Assembly: GCA_011033025.1 (NCBI GenBank)
Contig: WFMF01000330.1
Location: 124,001-188,000, forward strand
Length of the DNA stretch: 64,000 bases
Origin: Beroe forskalii
Lineage: Eukaryota > Ctenophora > Nuda > Beroida > Beroidae
Reading direction: 5' to 3'
Shown: positions 34,998 through 46,134 of the stretch, in pieces
How positions within the stretch are numbered: position 1 is the first letter of the stretch
How the letters are laid out: each line of letters begins with the position of its first letter
Notes under the pieces: model-generated
Seen by the model: only the letters and a program-made list of their open reading frames with translations
What the model was told of the DNA's origin: nothing
Database searches by the model: none
Translations under genes and position numbers: made by a program

Positions 34998-37900
34998 TTA
35001 GACGTTTTCAGCGCCTCCCTCCCGCGGCATTCGGTTCGGGTCTCTGTTGCCACTTCGGCCACGAGGTCGGCCTCCCACGTCTTCTCTCCGCTCGTCGCCC
35101 TCTTTGCGACTGTCTTTCCTGGGTCCTCTTCCTCTGTTCTGGGTCACAAGATTCAGCATACTACTACTAAAAGGGGGATGGGCCTGCGAGGGCCCAGGGA
35201 TTCAGCATAATAGTTACTTCCTGTCGCCGTGGCGACCTTTTCAAGCGCAGTGCAAAACACTGTGTATGAAGAGGTCAAGACACCAAGTCAACATCCGACA
35301 ATACTCAATGATGGAAACAGATAGAAGGACTGGACTGTATTTTACAGAAATGAAGTAACTCTGTTCTGCCTAGGGCGGTAGTCATGGAACTCGGAGTAGT
35401 CGCTGTTCCTGTAGTACACAGCCCCTCGGCCACGGCCCCGGAATCCTCCTCGGCCACGCCCACGGCCCCGTCCCCGACCACGGCCTCGGCTGCTGCCTCG
35501 TTCAGGCGGTCCACTCACCATTCCACCTTCACCGTCACCCCTGCAGGGAGGAATTTGTCATTTACAAGAAACGGTGAATTCTGTGAGCGGACATAACTCT
35601 GCATAAAATATGATGGTAATATTGATTATGTCAGGGCGATTATGTTAGGATCACGATTTTAGGGGAATTAAGGTCATGTCTGGGCGGATTTTCGTCAGGG
35701 AATCACTAACTCAGTAATTCTTCCACCAGATCACCGTGACATGTCCTACTCACCGCACAGAGTAGTAGTTCCTTCCGTCAGGCCTGGAGTCCCGATAATC
35801 CACCTCCCTCATGGGCCTCTGATCTTCTCCCCGAGACTCGCTCCTGCGATCTGAGCGCCTTCTCTCCCTGCGCTCACCTCGCTCTCCCCTCGGATCACCG
35901 CGCGGCTCTCCCCTCGGATCTCGCTCGCTCCGGGAATCTCTCTGCTCCCGGGCCTCCGGAGATCGTCTCCGGTCCGCCTCGTCCCCACTGTGCTCGTCCT
36001 CTCGGTAGCGGCGCCTGCCGCCGCTTCCTCCAACGCCGGCACCACCACGGCCTCTGTAACCTCCTCGCCCACGTCTGGAGAAAAGGCAGTTTAATTAAAG
36101 CAGTGGCAATATCATAAGTACATTTTAGAGTGGGACAATGATTCTCGGGATCGAGAATATGGGGATTTTAAAAACATACCGGGTGCGTCATAATAAACGT
36201 TACAAAAATAACGTGCTGTAACTTTAGGTCTGATTGGAATTTTTGGGATGTCATAGGTATGTGCCATACAATTTTGCACCAAAAATTTGAAGTGTCTACC
36301 TCTAAAATTGTCTGAGTTATCAACAAAAAACCTGTTTATTTGCCATATCTCAGCTTCTGAAAGTCCAGGATCATTTTGACCACATATTGCCCGTAATATC
36401 CTGAAAGTTTCATCAAGATTGCTCAAAAAACCTCGGAGATATGCGCCTTTTTGTATCGCAAAAAAGCGTGTATACGCAAGCTTTTACACATTCTGCAGAT
36501 GAAATGTAAACAAACACGGTGCTTATCTCCATATTTGGACATGTGAAACTATGCAAGCTTGATAATGTACCCTTAATTGTGCTTTATGTGCACTTTTTGC
36601 GATACAAAAAGGCGCATATCTCCGAGTTTTTTAGCAATCTTGGTGAAACTTTCAGGATATTACGGGCAATATGTGGTCAAAATGATCCTGGAGTAGCTAA
36701 CATTTTTGACTTTCAGAAACTGAGATATGGCAAATAAACCGGTTTTTGTTGATAACTCAGACAATTTTAGAGGTAGACACTTCAAATTTTTGGTGCAAAA
36801 TTGTATGTCACATACCTATGACATCCCAAAATTTCATCTAAAAATTCTAATCACATCCAAAGTTACAGCGCGTTACTTTTGTAACGTTTATTATGACGCC
36901 ATATTGAAATTTTACGCGGCTATAAATTGTAGGGATTTTCTTAGATCCCCAAATTTCGGTCCTTATGTGTTCCATACAGTAAGGGTAAACTGAGTCAGAA
37001 ATAAAGCAGAAGTTCAAAGAGTGCTAGGATTACAGGGTGAGGAATGATAATATGCGAACCTTGGTCTTCTATCCCTGGCGTAGATAGAACCCTTGACTGG
37101 GCTGCCCTCTGGGCCGGTCACATTATACGCCTCGTCCCCTTTCGCTCCTCGCACCACGTCAAACACCACTTCCTCATTGTCCCCCACACTCCTCTTCAGT
37201 TTACGGGGATTGTTCTTTGATATGGCGGTTTGAAACGGAGGAATTTATAGCGTGTATCGAATGTGTGTAAATCAAGTATTGATACTCAGAAGTAATGGGG
37301 TTGGATTGCGCGCCGCGCGCGCGTAAATTTACTAGAAAATTGCTGACTGATAGCGCGCTCTCTATATCGCAGTAGCACCAAAAACTAGCAATAGCAACCG
37401 GGATTCTAGAATTTCCTTTGACGAAACGGTGTAATTATGTATGAGATTACACTTACATTCTACCCTCACACGAACAATAGGAATAGGCGCCATAACGTCA
37501 TCGGTTTAGCGCTATGATCATAGTATGTCATTCCAACCCGTTTCAATCGTCTATGGATCTTGCACAGTATCTTTGCAGTTTGCTTCCATGATACGGATAA
37601 AGCTTGTTCCTACCAAATAAGCGGTTCGCTGTGCACAAGTCTTAACTCTGCACAAGTAAATGACGTCATCCTGACCGTATCAATCATGAAATGTGATATC
37701 ATGTAAACAAGGCGACGAAGCGCTCCCAATGCTTTTGTTGATGATACTTAAATCAATGGAGAAATCCATGACAATAATGAATATCACCCCCCGTTTTCAT
37801 GGCATGCTAAAACACCACTTCACTCAAAATTGCCATTAAAGAATGTTTGGGCCAGATATTTACATAAAGAATGTCTAGATACGATCACTTCGATTCAACA

Positions 37901-40900
37901 AGTGTAGCAGGAGTGTCACCATTTCATTATGAAAATTGGTCATAATTACGTTTCTAACTTTGGCACCCAAAAGTTATTGTAATTTGTCAAAATTCCCAGA
38001 ATAAAAAAGTTCAACGGCCAACTGCAGTGGTGACGAAAAAAAATGTTACAAAGGCAGCTAATCGTGTAATGAGGTATATGGTGTCAACGTCACATTAACT
38101 GACGTAATGGAATGTCAGGCACGCCATCTTACCAAAGTGGTGTCAACGTCACAAAACATGACGTACTGGAATGCTAGACACGCAGTCTTACGAAAGTGGT
38201 GTCAACGTCACAATACGTGGCGCGCAGTCTGACGTAAAGGAATGTGGGGCACGACGTAGTGTGACGTAAACTGGTGTCAGTTGCTGCCTTATAAAGGGCT
38301 GCTCACGTCTAATTCATCAGTTCCGCCCACCAGTTCCAGAAGACTCCACCCCTCCAGATGATGACTCCACCTACCAACCAGAAGACCCCACCCTTCTCCA
38401 GATGACACGAACCAGAAGACTACACCCTTCCTCCAGTGGACACAAACCAGAAGACTCCACCCTTCCTCCAGATGACACGAACCTGAAGACTCCACCCTTC
38501 CTCCAGATGACACGACCAAGAAGACTCCACCCTTCCTCCAGATGACACGAAACAGAAGACTCCACCCTTCCTCCAGATGAAACGAACCAGAAGACTCCAC
38601 CCTTCCTCCAGATGACATGAACCAGAAGACTCCACCCTTCCTCTAGATGACATGAACCAGAAGACTCCACCCTTCCTCCAGACGACACGAACCAGAAGAC
38701 CCCACCCTTCCTCCAGATGACACGAACCAGAAGACTCCACCCTTCCTCCAGATGGCACGATCCAGAAGACTCCACCCTTCCTCCAGATGGCACAAACCAG
38801 AAGACCCCGCCCTTCCTCGAGATGACATGAAGCACCCTTCTTCCAGATGACACGAACCAGAAGACTCCACCCTTCCTCCAGACGACACGAACCAGAAAAC
38901 TCCACCCTTCCTCCAGATGACACGAACCAGAAGACTACACCCTTCCTCCAGATGAAACGAACCAGAAGACTCCACCCTTCCTCTGGGAAGTCCCTACTCT
39001 CGAATATGGTCGGGGTCTTCAGACTATCAAGTTGAAACATGTGTGATGCTGTATATCTGACGGGTCTGTAAGAAGGACCCCGCCAAACCCTCTGTCCCAT
39101 GAGTCAGATATACCTGCTCACAGCGTTGGCAACGGTATGAATAAACTTGGTAGTCTGAAGACCCCGCCCATATTCGAGTGTAGGTACTTCCTGAAGGCAG
39201 GATGGGATTTTCTGGTTCGTATCATCGTTTCTGGAGGGTGGAAAGTGATATATTCCCAAACGACCATAATTCCGGGAAATCCATGGCACGAACCAGAAGA
39301 TCGCAGATGAAAGGAACCAGAATACCACGACCTTCCTCCAGATGAAACGAAGAAGAATACCCCAGAAACACAGGGTATACACTATACACTGTGTACACTT
39401 AACACAGGGTATACACTATACAGTGTACACAATGTACACTAAACACAGGGTGTACACTATACACTGCGTACACAATGTATACTTAACACAGGGTTTACAG
39501 CATACACTGTATACACAATGTACACTTAACACAGGGTATACAGTATACACTGTATACACAATGTACACTTATCACAGGGTATACACTATACACTGCGTAC
39601 ACAAGGTACACATAAAAAAAGAGTATACACTGTTCGCAATGAACACAACACAGGGTTAATATAACCCAGCCTGTACACTATACACTGTGTACACAATGTA
39701 CACATAAAACAGACTATACACTGTTCGCAATGAACACTTAACGCAGGCTGTACACTACACACTGTGTAAAAGGTACACTTAACACAGGGTATACACTAGT
39801 CACTACACCCTGCACCTATGTAGCACACGGAGTAGTGTATAGTGTATACCCTTATGGGGGGTGGCCGACATATTTTTTTGTTTTTTTTGTTTTTTTGTTT
39901 TTGTTTTTTCAAAAATCACATTTACCTTAACAAAAAAACAAAAAACAAAAACAAAAAACAAAAAAATACAAAAAATACAAAACAAAAAAAACAAAAAAAA
40001 CAAAAAATACAAAACATAAAAAAAACAAAAAAAACAAAAAACATAAAAAACAAAAAAACAAAAAAATACAAAAAACAAAAACATAAAAAACAAAAAACAT
40101 GAAATACAAAAATACAAAAATTACAAAATAGATTAAAAAACAAATAAAAGAGTAAATATAATACTATTGATACATCAAGTTATTAAGGTTTGCGTAGTAA
40201 CCTTCTGCTGAATTGAGTGTGGAAAATCCATTTTCACATTCATTTTGTCAGTTCGAGCCCACATAACCAAACCTTATTCTAACTCGGAACAAACAACATT
40301 GGTCACGTATTTCTTATCAATTCCTTCAACTCATCGACGTGAACTCAACGGCTGAAATACAGAAACTGACATCAAGTTTACGTGTTTCTATCGCATCTGA
40401 ACTTGTTTCAATGTAATCAAGTCGAATGACCTATGCAAATATAAATTTCTTGAAATCCCCTAATTTCTAGAAAACATCCACGTGAACTTACGTGCTTCAC
40501 AATTTCATCGTAGATTTCTCATTCCTATTTATTGAGACATTGAGAAACCATTATCACTTCGTCATTATATCACCGAATAGGGCTACATTCTAAATTTTCG
40601 GTCTTAAACGTAATTTCAAGCATTTGGCAGTTACATTTTTAGAAGCCTCCTGCGACAAAATTTTCGACTGATCGCCTTAAATTGAGAACTCCTCTATTGC
40701 TAAATCTCTAGGTCTAAAAGCAATGTGTATCGAAGTAAAACACAATCTGGCGAAAACTCTCTGAGTTACAGATGTTCAGAGTAGGGAAAATAGCGTTCTA
40801 TCGCAAAATACTTTATTAGAGTGGTTTCACTCGATTTTGAAGACGACACCACAGCAGCAAAATGGGCACAAACCAAATTCCCTTTCATATTTTTGGTTTT

Positions 40901-42496
40901 CATGTTTTTGGTTTTTATGTTTTGTTTTTGTATTTTTTTGTTTTTTGTTTTTTTGTTTTTTATGTTTTTGTATTTTTGTTTTTTTGTTTTTTTTGTTTTT
41001 TTGTTTTTTATTTTATTTGTTTTTGTTTTTTCAGAAAACAACATTTACCTTAACAAAAAAAACAAAAAAAACAAAAAATAGGTCGACCCCCCCCCCTTAT
41101 TCATAGTTTAGCCCTCAATGAAAATACCAGAGGTGAGAGTCTTAAGATTATAATAGTTCTACTAGAAATAGTTCTACTTGAAGCCGAAGTCAATTTATAA
41201 ATGCTGTTAGCCAGGGCAAATGAGCTTATTTCTGGTCACTCGTAGGAAGTGACTTTGCGCGCGGGGGTTCGATGTAGATTAATCAGATTACAGCACTTCT
41301 GTACTGTGTTTTGTAAATAAAAATAACAATGGTAGGGACAATACACTGAATGAAAGCGAATATTCTGGAAAAGCTGTTTTAGCACCACGTTATAAAACTG
41401 AAACTCACTTGATGAATGAAGATGTCTTCATTAGTATCATCCCTAGTTATGAAACCATATCCACTCTTCACATTGAACCACTTCACCTTGCCGGACACTT
41501 GGTGGGCAACTGAAACACGTCGAATTAGCGAAACTGCCGAATTTAGGAAATTCGCCCAGGGCAACTGAAACACGTCGTATTAGCTAAGCTGCCGAATTTA
41601 GGAAATTCGCCCAGGGCGACCTTTCAATAAGAGGCCAGAACTCAAATCCTATAGCTCTATCCTATAACTTTTAATTAAGATGCAAGAACTTTTCAATGTG
41701 ACATTGAAACATGTCTCATTGCAACATTAATCGAAGCAAAAGTTAAAATGCAATACTCAATAATAATCCAGCGAAGTTTCCATTTTTTACAATACCGGGC
41801 TGTGTCTCAACGGAAACAGAGTCGGGAGTGTATAGTAAGGCGCATAGTTTCAGCAGACCAGCTGATCGGTCGTGTCGAGCAGCTTTTGTGTCGGATATTG
41901 GTTTACACAAAGTGTGTTTCTCAACTTAAATCCAGATTAAAAAGTGCCTCAGAAATTAAGAAATAAGTACGTGTTCGCCTTCAAACTTCCTGCAGGCTGT
42001 GTGTGTTTTGCAAGGTAGGGTAAAACATGAACTACTCAGACAACCATATTCAATTCAATTGCGGTACCGACTACCGAGGCAGATGTCATCAGAGAGAAAG
42101 AAAGTCCTCTTCCCGTGGCAACATAGGGTTCAAAAATGAAGAAATTTCGCTACTGGGGAAAATAACGTCCCAACTACGTTAGCCGGTTAACCTAATTCAG
42201 CAAATTTGATAGCCTTTCAACTAACGAGGATTAATGATTAAGGGATTGAAGACATTTTTTCCTTTAGATTAGAGATTTGTTTTCATTTCAAACAACTGAT
42301 ATAATGCAGCTGAAAGTTTCATAAGCAATCAAGGATCAACAGAGTAAGGAAGATAGTGTCAAAAGGAATCGAAGAAATATGATTTATTTCAATACGAAAA
42401 AGTAGAAACGGCAAACTATAATTTTCGTCGAGACTCAATGATTTCCTTGGGCGGTTCCTCTTTCTCCACTTTCGTTGCTTCTTCGCCGGATGACAT
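34998..42496 (-). CDS. Y-box (cold-shock domain) RNA-binding protein with RGG-rich tail
   Basis: Packages and regulates mRNA in the cytoplasm and nucleus. Exons, 5' to 3': 42496-about 42430 ([22 protein letters not shown]), 41509-41409, 37229-37060, 36074-35754, 35540-about 35368 and about 35141-34998 (stop TAA at 35000-34998). The cold-shock domain spans exons 2-3: [20 protein letters not shown] (RNP1-like GYGFI), then DIFIHQ (RNP2-like), [40 protein letters not shown] and [15 protein letters not shown]. The tail has alternating acidic/Arg-rich and [13 protein letters not shown] segments, as in YBX proteins. Length is about 320 residues. Oddities: the exon 1-2 junction is unresolved, the acceptor before exon 3 reads TTTCAA rather than AG, and the last intron is bounded by direct repeats. 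A mutated or unusually spliced gene is possible, but the frame is otherwise open. Confidence 0.9.
36179..36902. mobile_element. 724-bp fold-back element (long inverted arms)
   Basis: Two arms of about 300 bp are inverted copies: the left begins CCGGGTGCGTCATAATAAAC and the right ends GTTTATTATGACGCC. Internal matching pieces include GTGTCTACCTCTAAAATTGT / ACAATTTTAGAGGTAGACAC and GGAGATATGCGCCTTTTTGT / ACAAAAAGGCGCATATCTCC. The arms are separated by about 100 bp. No transposase. It lies in a Y-box intron. Open frames in the arms are mirror copies ([20 protein letters not shown] appears from both), which betrays repeat origin. Confidence 0.88.
37830..38330 (+). promoter_or_regulatory. CRE-like/TATA leader element, copy C
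   Basis: Close relative of 12560-13060, with GTGGTGTCAACGTCACAA units at about 38079, 38139 and 38196, TGACGTA boxes between them, and CCTTATAAAGGGCTG near 38288. A satellite follows about 45 bp on. It lies in a Y-box intron, opposite to that gene. Promoter function is inferred from motif order only. Confidence 0.6.
38335..38988. repeat. 0.65-kb satellite, 35-bp CCAGAAGACTCCACCCTTCC unit
   Basis: About 18 copies of the same 35-bp unit as at 13062-14178, again directly after leader copy C and ending in the same CTCTGGGAAG junction with a 200-bp MITE. Open minus frames (up to 226 codons) are the same [14 protein letters not shown] artefact. Confidence 0.95.
38989..39188. mobile_element. 200-bp MITE, copy 3
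   Basis: Ends AGTCCCTACTCTCGAATATG and the complement AGTACCTACACTCGAATATG, with an internal CGGGGTCTTCAGACTATCAA inverted pair. It is about 95 percent identical by eye to the copy at 14181-14380 and sits at the same satellite junction. Confidence 0.85.
39365..39812. repeat. GGGTATACACTATACACTG minisatellite
   Basis: About nine 50-bp units of CACAGGGTATACACTATACA then CTGTGTACACAATGTACACT, with alternating-purine/pyrimidine, palindrome-rich sequence. Word content matches the array at the HGD acceptor (590-842), but here no exon follows. It lies in a Y-box intron. Confidence 0.92.
39852..41100. mobile_element. 1.25-kb inverted element with T-rich/A-rich arms
   Basis: Ends CTTATGGGGGGTGGCCGACA on the left and the complement of TCGACCCCCCCCCCTTAT on the right. 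Just inside each end is a block of (T)nG or (A)nC repeats separated by a shared CACATTTACCTTAAC / AACATTTACCTTAAC core (39915 and 41040). The middle (40140-40880) is unique-looking with no gene. Open frames made of Phe/Leu/Cys or Lys/Asn/Thr runs are low-complexity artefacts. Confidence 0.7.
41509..41622 (-). repeat. 55-bp tandem duplication across the Y-box CSD-exon acceptor
   Basis: On the plus strand two adjacent copies of GGGCAACTGAAACACGTCGA plus GCCGAATTTAGGAAATTCGC are followed by a third partial GGGCGACC. On the minus strand each copy carries GTGTTTCAG/TTGCCC, which is the acceptor and first bases of the cold-shock exon starting at 41509. The upstream copy is therefore a decoy acceptor about 55 bp away (near 41564). 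Confidence 0.88.
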
Positions 42497-43449
42497 GACA
42501 GGCTGGTGTTCGCCCCGGCTAGATGGATATCTATACGATGTTCTGCAAAATTACTAAACGAAGCCAAAGATGTTATTCCATCACAGTTCCATTACTCGAC
42601 ATCAGGGAAGATCGAGCAGCCCTCCTCTCTGATTGGTGGATTTTGAGTTACTTGCGGAGTAAATTAATGCAAACAAAAATACTGTGCGCGGCGTAAAGTG
42701 ACGACTTTCTGAACAAGGACACTTTTGACTTTACAAAAGTAAAATGCAAAATATTCAGCTTTATCTAGTTAAACAATAACTATCATGACGATTTTCCAGA
42801 AGAATGTTTTTGAATATCTGAAAAATCAAAGTTTGTGAATTTGTGAAAAAAATGTCATTGAGACTGTAATTCGTATTAATGCGCGGCGCTTTGAAAATTT
42901 GAAAAACATCAATTCAATAAATTGTTTAATTGTATTCTGAAAGTTATATTCTCAAAATTTTATCCTAAAAATGGATGAAACCTAAGTTTGAAAAATTCTG
43001 AATTTAACAATTAAAATAAAACAATTTTGTCGGTTTTATAATGATCGGCTCAAATCATGATCAGCGTAGGACACGAAAGAGAGACGCCGCGCATTTACGG
43101 TGTACCTTTCACAGTATCAAAATCGAGCGCTAAATCCAGAAAACTACTTTTGATTATGAAAGCGCGTCTTTCGTAAGCACAATCGGTTATGAATCGAAAT
43201 TGTTTTAAATGTTTAACACTGTAATTCTATATACGTACATGATTCTGTGTATTTTGTTGCATGTTTTCTCTCCATGCAGAACGATTTGTAAACATATTCG
43301 TGTCTGATGACGTATTGCAGATATTAAAACGAATGATCAGCAAATCTAAGACTTAAACCAAACAATGGACATCTTCCATTCTTCCATTCTACATATGTAT
43401 TTTACAATTCACAGGCTATGTTTCATTAATTACATTAATCAATTGCAGG
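42497..43449. promoter_or_regulatory. Divergent spacer between Y-box gene and SPEF2
   Basis: About 950 bp between the head-to-head starts of the Y-box gene (minus) and SPEF2 (plus), so it probably contains both promoters. Mostly AT-rich with GCGCGGCG islands (42688, 42882, 43084). I see no clear TATA box in position. Confidence 0.45.
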
Positions 43450-46134
43450 ATGACTGAGATTCTTTGCAAGTGGCTCAATGAAGATGTTCATTTGCAAGAA
43501 CGAATCAGTGAGTGATAACCAAATAATAGATATTAATTCCGGCATTAATAAAGGCTGATCTACCATCATACTTTCAATCTGCTGCAGCGTAGATGATCTA
43601 GCAATTTGATACGTCCCCTTAATCGTTTTTAGTTCTTGTTTCATCGACATCAATGTGCTGGAAAGTGGAAACCACCTTTATTTCTTTCACCCTTTCAGAT
43701 CCTTCAAATTTCGCTTCTGCGTTTGGGTCTGGTTATTTGCTCGGTGAACTGATGAACAAGTATGGGCTTCAGGAGGACTTCACGTCATTTTCACCGGGCT
43801 CGTGAGTCATCCATTCTTTTAGTATTTCTATTAATGGTGAAATTTCCTTGAATTTACTCTATCGTATGGATAAATATTGAGTATTCTAAACCAAACATCT
43901 GAAATTCCACGATTTTTCAGGAACACTGATGCAAAGCTGAACAATTTTAGTCGTTTGGAGCCAAGTTTGCGTCTACTACAAGTTCCCTTCAATTCAAACA
44001 TCGTATGTTTATCGGTTATCCTGTTTAAGTATTTGGTAAACTGGATGATGCACCTATCTACGCTAATGAACCATTTAGCCATTTGATTTTACCATCTGAT
44101 CATGATACGCAGAAGAAGTACATTCATAGCGTGTGATATCTGGCTGGAATGCTTGATCCACACAATCTAATCCACACCAAGCTTTTCACAGTGACGCACT
44201 CTTGGCACTGTTCCAGGTTGCAGATGTAATGAGGGAGAAGCCTGGAGCGGTCACCTCGTTGATGTACCAGCTCTTCATTGCTCTCAACCGGAAGGAACAA
44301 CAGAACTTGACCAGTCATGCCATGGAGGCCATGAAGTCCTCGCAGAAGATGACACTGGAAACTGCTAACGCGGAGTTCTATCAAAATGTTTGTATGAATT
44401 TCCTATTAATCTTGATGCTTGGAATAAGTTTTGATTTCGGAATAATTATAATCTTATGACTTTATGATATTGATGGGTCGATTTTCACAATAACTAATTG
44501 CTTAAATTAGATTAAAAAACCCTTTCTCCTTCACACTGTCCTATTTTCAGAGACTGAGACAGCAGTTCCCGCGTCAAGTTCAAGTTGACATCGAGGAGCT
44601 GGTCAAGAACTTTGACAAGAAGCGTCTAGAGAACCTTGACAAGGCCCTCAATGCGCAGTAAGTAGTTAAAATCCTTCAGTGGTGGAATACAGAGGGCAGA
44701 TTTAGTTCATTAACAAGTTCCAACAATAGAAACTACAATTTTTGCAACTCACCACCAATAGCGTAATTAAGTAATTAGTGTATTTTTACGAGTTACATGT
44801 TGACCGTGGACTTATAACGAATTAGATACCATATCTCGGAGTAATTATATGCTGCTTGTAATCAGCACTATAATATGCTTGAAACGTAGACGTTTATAAT
44901 AAGAAACAGCGGAATCTGATATATCAAAATAATCTATCATTGATCTACTGCAGAACATGTTTAATTTGCAGCTTGCTTAATGTTTATGTCACTATACTGT
45001 GCTGTTTGATTTTTGATACAACTGCCTGTGATCTGTGTTGGCCGGTAAGCAAGGGATCTCTGCTTATAAATTTGCTTATCAAGGCTTGATGTTTCTTCTG
45101 CAGATATACAAACTTTCTGTGCAGTATTTCTGTTTTATTTTCTGTAAGATATTGCTCAGTTACTCCTCTGTATGTACTTGTAAAGTATATATTATCTTAA
45201 TATTTAGAATTTATATCATCGTTTTATGATACCAGTGAATCTTGCAGTATCGTGACATTTTGCTTAAATTCCTTTATTCATTTCTCTTATTTGAAGCCTT
45301 ATTTTCGAAAGGAAAGCTGAAGAGCAGGCCAGTTTGCAACTGATGCAGTCACTCAGACAACAGAAAATGGAAAGGGTAGGTTGAAGACGTTTTAAATAGC
45401 TACCTACTGTCGCAGATCCTCTAGAATATGTTGTGTTTCAAGTCAGAAATATCTTTTCTAGAGCATTATAATAGATCTCATTTTTCTGCTTTTAAATCTA
45501 TGCTGTAGGTATGCTGAAACAAAATTGTTATTTTTCACCGGTCTAAACCATCAGAAGTCTTTCGTAAAGCTCAGTTGCATATTTTTCAGTCTCGTCAGCT
45601 GAACCATGAGCAAAGAGAGATGATTGATAAACTCGGCAGTTCGCCTAAACCACGGACCAAAGTGTTCGATGTAAGTCTTAAATCAATCTGTTTTAACTCT
45701 GATATTGTACTAAGAAACTTATTCAATGAGGGAAATACCAATGTTTTATTATTGGACTCGCAGTTTGTGCTAGAACCCTTGATAAATTGATAGTATCTTC
45801 TTGATTTCAGCAAAAAGTTAAGGAATCTCAAGAACTGAAACGAGCTCAAATTTCCAACAAAATTGTAAAGGTAAGTGAGAAATGATAGCGGTGGTCAGTT
45901 GTGGATGTTTTATTTCCGAATGTACGTTTCAATTGTTTTTAGAAGTATTGCACAAAAGATCATAGATGATTCTATATCGTTGATGAATACTATTATTTCA
46001 CATACCCTTGCCCGATCAACGAGCAGATTTCTTACGTGTTGTATTCAGGACACAATGAGGGGACTGGATGACTTTGAGAGCAAACAGAACACAACTGCCA
46101 CTGCAAGATCTGGAGCTGTCATGAACGATTTCAG
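43450..46134 (+). CDS. SPEF2: Sperm flagellar protein 2, N-terminal exons 1-9 (CH domain)
   Basis: Central-apparatus protein of motile cilia and sperm flagella. Start ATG 43450, MTEILCKWLNEDVHLQERI, matches the vertebrate SPEF2 start. Exons: 43450-43507, 43699-43801, 43921-44002, 44217-44387, 44551-44657, 45297-45375, 45590-45670, 45811-45870 and 46049-46134, all GT-AG and in phase. The calponin-homology domain covers about residues 1-105 (FASAFGSGYLLGELMNKYGL, then TDAKLNNFSRLEPSLRLLQV, where LNNFSRLEP is a strong SPEF2 signature, then KPGAVTSLMYQLFIALNRK). A charged coiled coil follows (VDIEELVKNFDKKRLENLDK, RQQKMERSRQLNHEQREMID). The next exon is 10.2 kb away at 56380, across an intron holding two other genes. 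Confidence 0.96.

Noticed and set aside
38289-39100. Minus-strand open frames up to 226 codons
   Set aside because: Second copy of the same satellite; same artefact peptide.
39803-41106. Phe/Cys/Leu-rich frames resembling membrane proteins
   Set aside because: Low-complexity (T)nG and (A)nC tracts; no start context and mirrored on the other strand.
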